Positions 62,086 through 64,000 of a DNA stretch of 64,000 nt are shown in pieces (positions within the stretch are counted from its first letter, which is position 1; every line of letters begins with the position of its first letter). This DNA comes from Onthophagus taurus. Taxonomy: Eukaryota > Arthropoda > Insecta > Coleoptera > Scarabaeidae. The translations under genes and the position numbers were made by a program. The stretch covers positions 4,094,501 to 4,158,500 of the forward strand of contig NC_091975.1 of assembly GCF_036711975.1 (NCBI RefSeq). Reading direction: 5' to 3'. The notes under the pieces are model-generated. The model had not been told where the DNA came from. It was given only the letters and a program-made list of their open reading frames with translations, and searched no databases.

Positions 62086-64000
62086 CTGCATATTATCTAA
62101 TGCATTTGAAATAAAAGGTGCAAGTTTTTTTTTATAGCACGATTTAAGTTGGGGTGGTTATTTTTTGGATTTGTAAAACAAACAACACACATAAGTGAAG
62201 TTTATTAGATAATAAAGGTATAGATATAAATACATACATGGTTTCGCACTTTTCTATACACGAAATGATGAAAACGACGAAATTGACGAATACACACTGC
62301 ATTTTACATTACATTCATTTTATGGATGACGTGGTTTTCTAATAATAGTCTTGAATTTAGGCCAAATGTTTATATAGGTTATTATTATAGATTTTCTATT
62401 CTAGATTTTACAAACAATTTACGATCATTACCACTAAGTGTATCAAGCACTTAATATATTATTTTTTAACATTTGAGGGCAATTTCTAAAACTATTTCCA
62501 ATAGTGACAAGGTAAAGTAAATAATGGATGTAAATATCAAAATTTCGTTTATATTCATTACCTAGTGGGAATTGTTTAGGTTTAGCGAATGTTTTTTGTG
62601 TGTTTTTACACACTCCGCATAGTTTCAAATAAATACATGATACCAATCCCAGTGATTGTTGTTTATGGTTTAAAAAATAAATAAATCTTTTTGTCACGTC
62701 AGGCTAGTGGAGAGTTGTACTTCGGTAAATACATTGAAATATTTTCATTTGGTACAATTTGAACAATACGATTTGAATGAGATTTCCACTTGAATATCAT
62801 AGTGATTGATGAAATGATTTCTGTTTAACAAACGCTGGTTTAAACTCTGACGATTTAAAACTACAGTCGTATATTTCTGTTACTTTGTTGATTAAAACTT
62901 TGATCAATTTTTTGGTGAACTAATTCAATTTTAGAGGATGACTGAAAAGTTTCGTAACTCTGTAAATATCAAATTTTCTAGTAAGTTTTATCTGAGTATT
63001 TCCAAGAATGATGAGATCCTTTTGATGATGGGTATCGAAGGGTGTAAGAAACTGGGTCGAAATTGAAATATAACTGTTTTACGATTACGACCGCAGATGT
63101 GAAATAAAGGATTCTTTACGAGTTTCGTCCGGTAATTGAGAAATTTCGGGTGTTGTGCTTTGCTTTCACGATCTCCTAGTATGATAAAATCACCTTCGTT
63201 GTTTACTGAGGGGACAGCTGACGCGCTGCAAGGACACCAAAAGAGGGGTGGTTTTCCTTCAGGGTACCGTCGTAAAACCGGAGTTATATGACAAGATAAT
63301 TAAGAAACGAGACTTACACGCATTTTTTTTTTTCGAATAGAAATCAGGAAGAATTACGTACGCAACGTCGGTTGGTATTTAAATGCTTGAAAACGAAAAA
63401 GAGGGTGAAATGAAATCCCTTTTCCTGATAGCCCAACCGTGAAATTAGGTACATATTCGTCCCTTTCAATAAAAGAAAGCCTGGCGGTGAAAAAAAATCG
63501 AGTTCCGAATAAAGGGGAATTCATTCTCTAAGTGCTCTCCGATGGAAAATATTCTTATAACCTAATCTAAGAATCGAGGGGGCTTAATTTTCCCACCGAG
63601 CCTTGGGGGGGCTGCGGTATGAAAGTTTTAAGCCCTCCGAGGGAGCTTTTCCGCAAGTAAGTCTCTATAAAGATGTAAAAAGCTAATTTAAGTTAATGCC
63701 GGAAAAACATTTTCTCGCCACAACTAGGATCTACCCTAGGGCTGAACTCACCACCCGACAACTTCTAAGAAACAGTATTCCTGGGGTATTATTTTCTATT
63801 TTTCGGCGTAAATAAGTTTTTTTTAAATTAACTTCAAAATTAACCACAATTCTATTTACATTTTGAGTACAATTTTTTAGGTTTCACCTACAATTAATAG
63901 CACCACTCTGGAAGGTCAGTGCAAGTTTAATTTAGCCTTCGCTGCTAGTCCTTTAAGCACATTAAAGGTGCCGGTAAGCTTTTTAACCCTCCCATTTGAG
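62086..64000. other. Intergenic or intronic, no supported gene
   Basis: AT-rich up to about 63100, then slightly GC-richer. No exon with start, splice sites or motif was found. It may be intron of the gene that begins at 57636. Confidence 0.35.

Noticed and set aside
1-64000. STAT-type TTCNNNGAA sites (for example 8338, 27906, 30317, 38968, 57808)
   Set aside because: About a dozen and a half are expected by chance in 64 kb; the sites seen are not clustered near genes A or B.
1-64000. CRISPR arrays, bacterial operons or ribosome-binding sites
   Set aside because: Spliced genes and insect mobile elements show that this is eukaryotic DNA; no spacer-repeat pattern was seen.

Overview
The window is eukaryotic nuclear DNA, most likely from an insect and probably a beetle. 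It is AT-rich and gene-poor. Its introns have GT...AG ends with GTAAGT-type donors. It carries decayed insect-type LINE, Tc1 and Ty3/gypsy fragments, satellite-like arrays, and core promoters with arthropod TCAGT initiator or TATA motifs. The order Coleoptera is an inference from the flavour of the repeats and is not proven.

Three protein-coding genes can be rebuilt with confidence. (A) Plus strand, 9439-13029, four coding exons, 291 aa. (B) Plus strand, 42022-43229, three coding exons, 276 aa. (C) Minus strand, 47544-46023, four coding exons, 446 aa: a type II Golgi glycosyltransferase of family GT49, like beta-1,4-glucuronyltransferase 1. A and B are diverged tandem paralogues. Each has a first coding exon ending in phase 1, a second exon carrying the hydrophobic signal, an RxxR site and a Q-[DN]-P-A-[FL] motif at the start of a first helix, and then a phase-0 intron 30-31 residues after that Q. 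Both read as small secreted all-helical proteins. The layout suggests four-helix cytokines, and the insect Unpaired (JAK/STAT ligand) family is my leading guess. The family name is inference; the paralogy is seen in the sequence. A third core promoter and first exon (57636-57818, TCAGT initiator plus an exactly spaced DPE, ending in phase 1) lies further down the same strand. It may start a third gene that leaves the window.

Layout: 1-990 decayed LINE 3' end; 1184-1432 possible solo LTR; 1.5-9 kb intergenic; 9.2-13.35 kb gene A with a satellite-like array in intron 2; 13.4-41.8 kb a long intergenic interval with GC-rich, probably regulatory islands (about 13.5-15.6, 18.0-18.9, 19.9-21.7 and 24.1-24.7 kb), a few doubtful ORFs, a pair of 184-bp direct repeats and a 174-bp tandem array next to gene B; 41.85-43.6 kb gene B; 44.26-45.4 kb Tc1 transposase and gypsy gag fragments; 46.0-47.5 kb the GT49 gene, convergent with B; 47.6-55.6 kb intergenic with a fold-back repeat; 55.6-56.35 kb a LINE copy with an inverted 5' part; 57.6-57.8 kb the third promoter; 59.5-59.8 kb another LINE 3' end; 61.7-62.1 kb a 21-bp minisatellite; the rest is featureless intergenic DNA.
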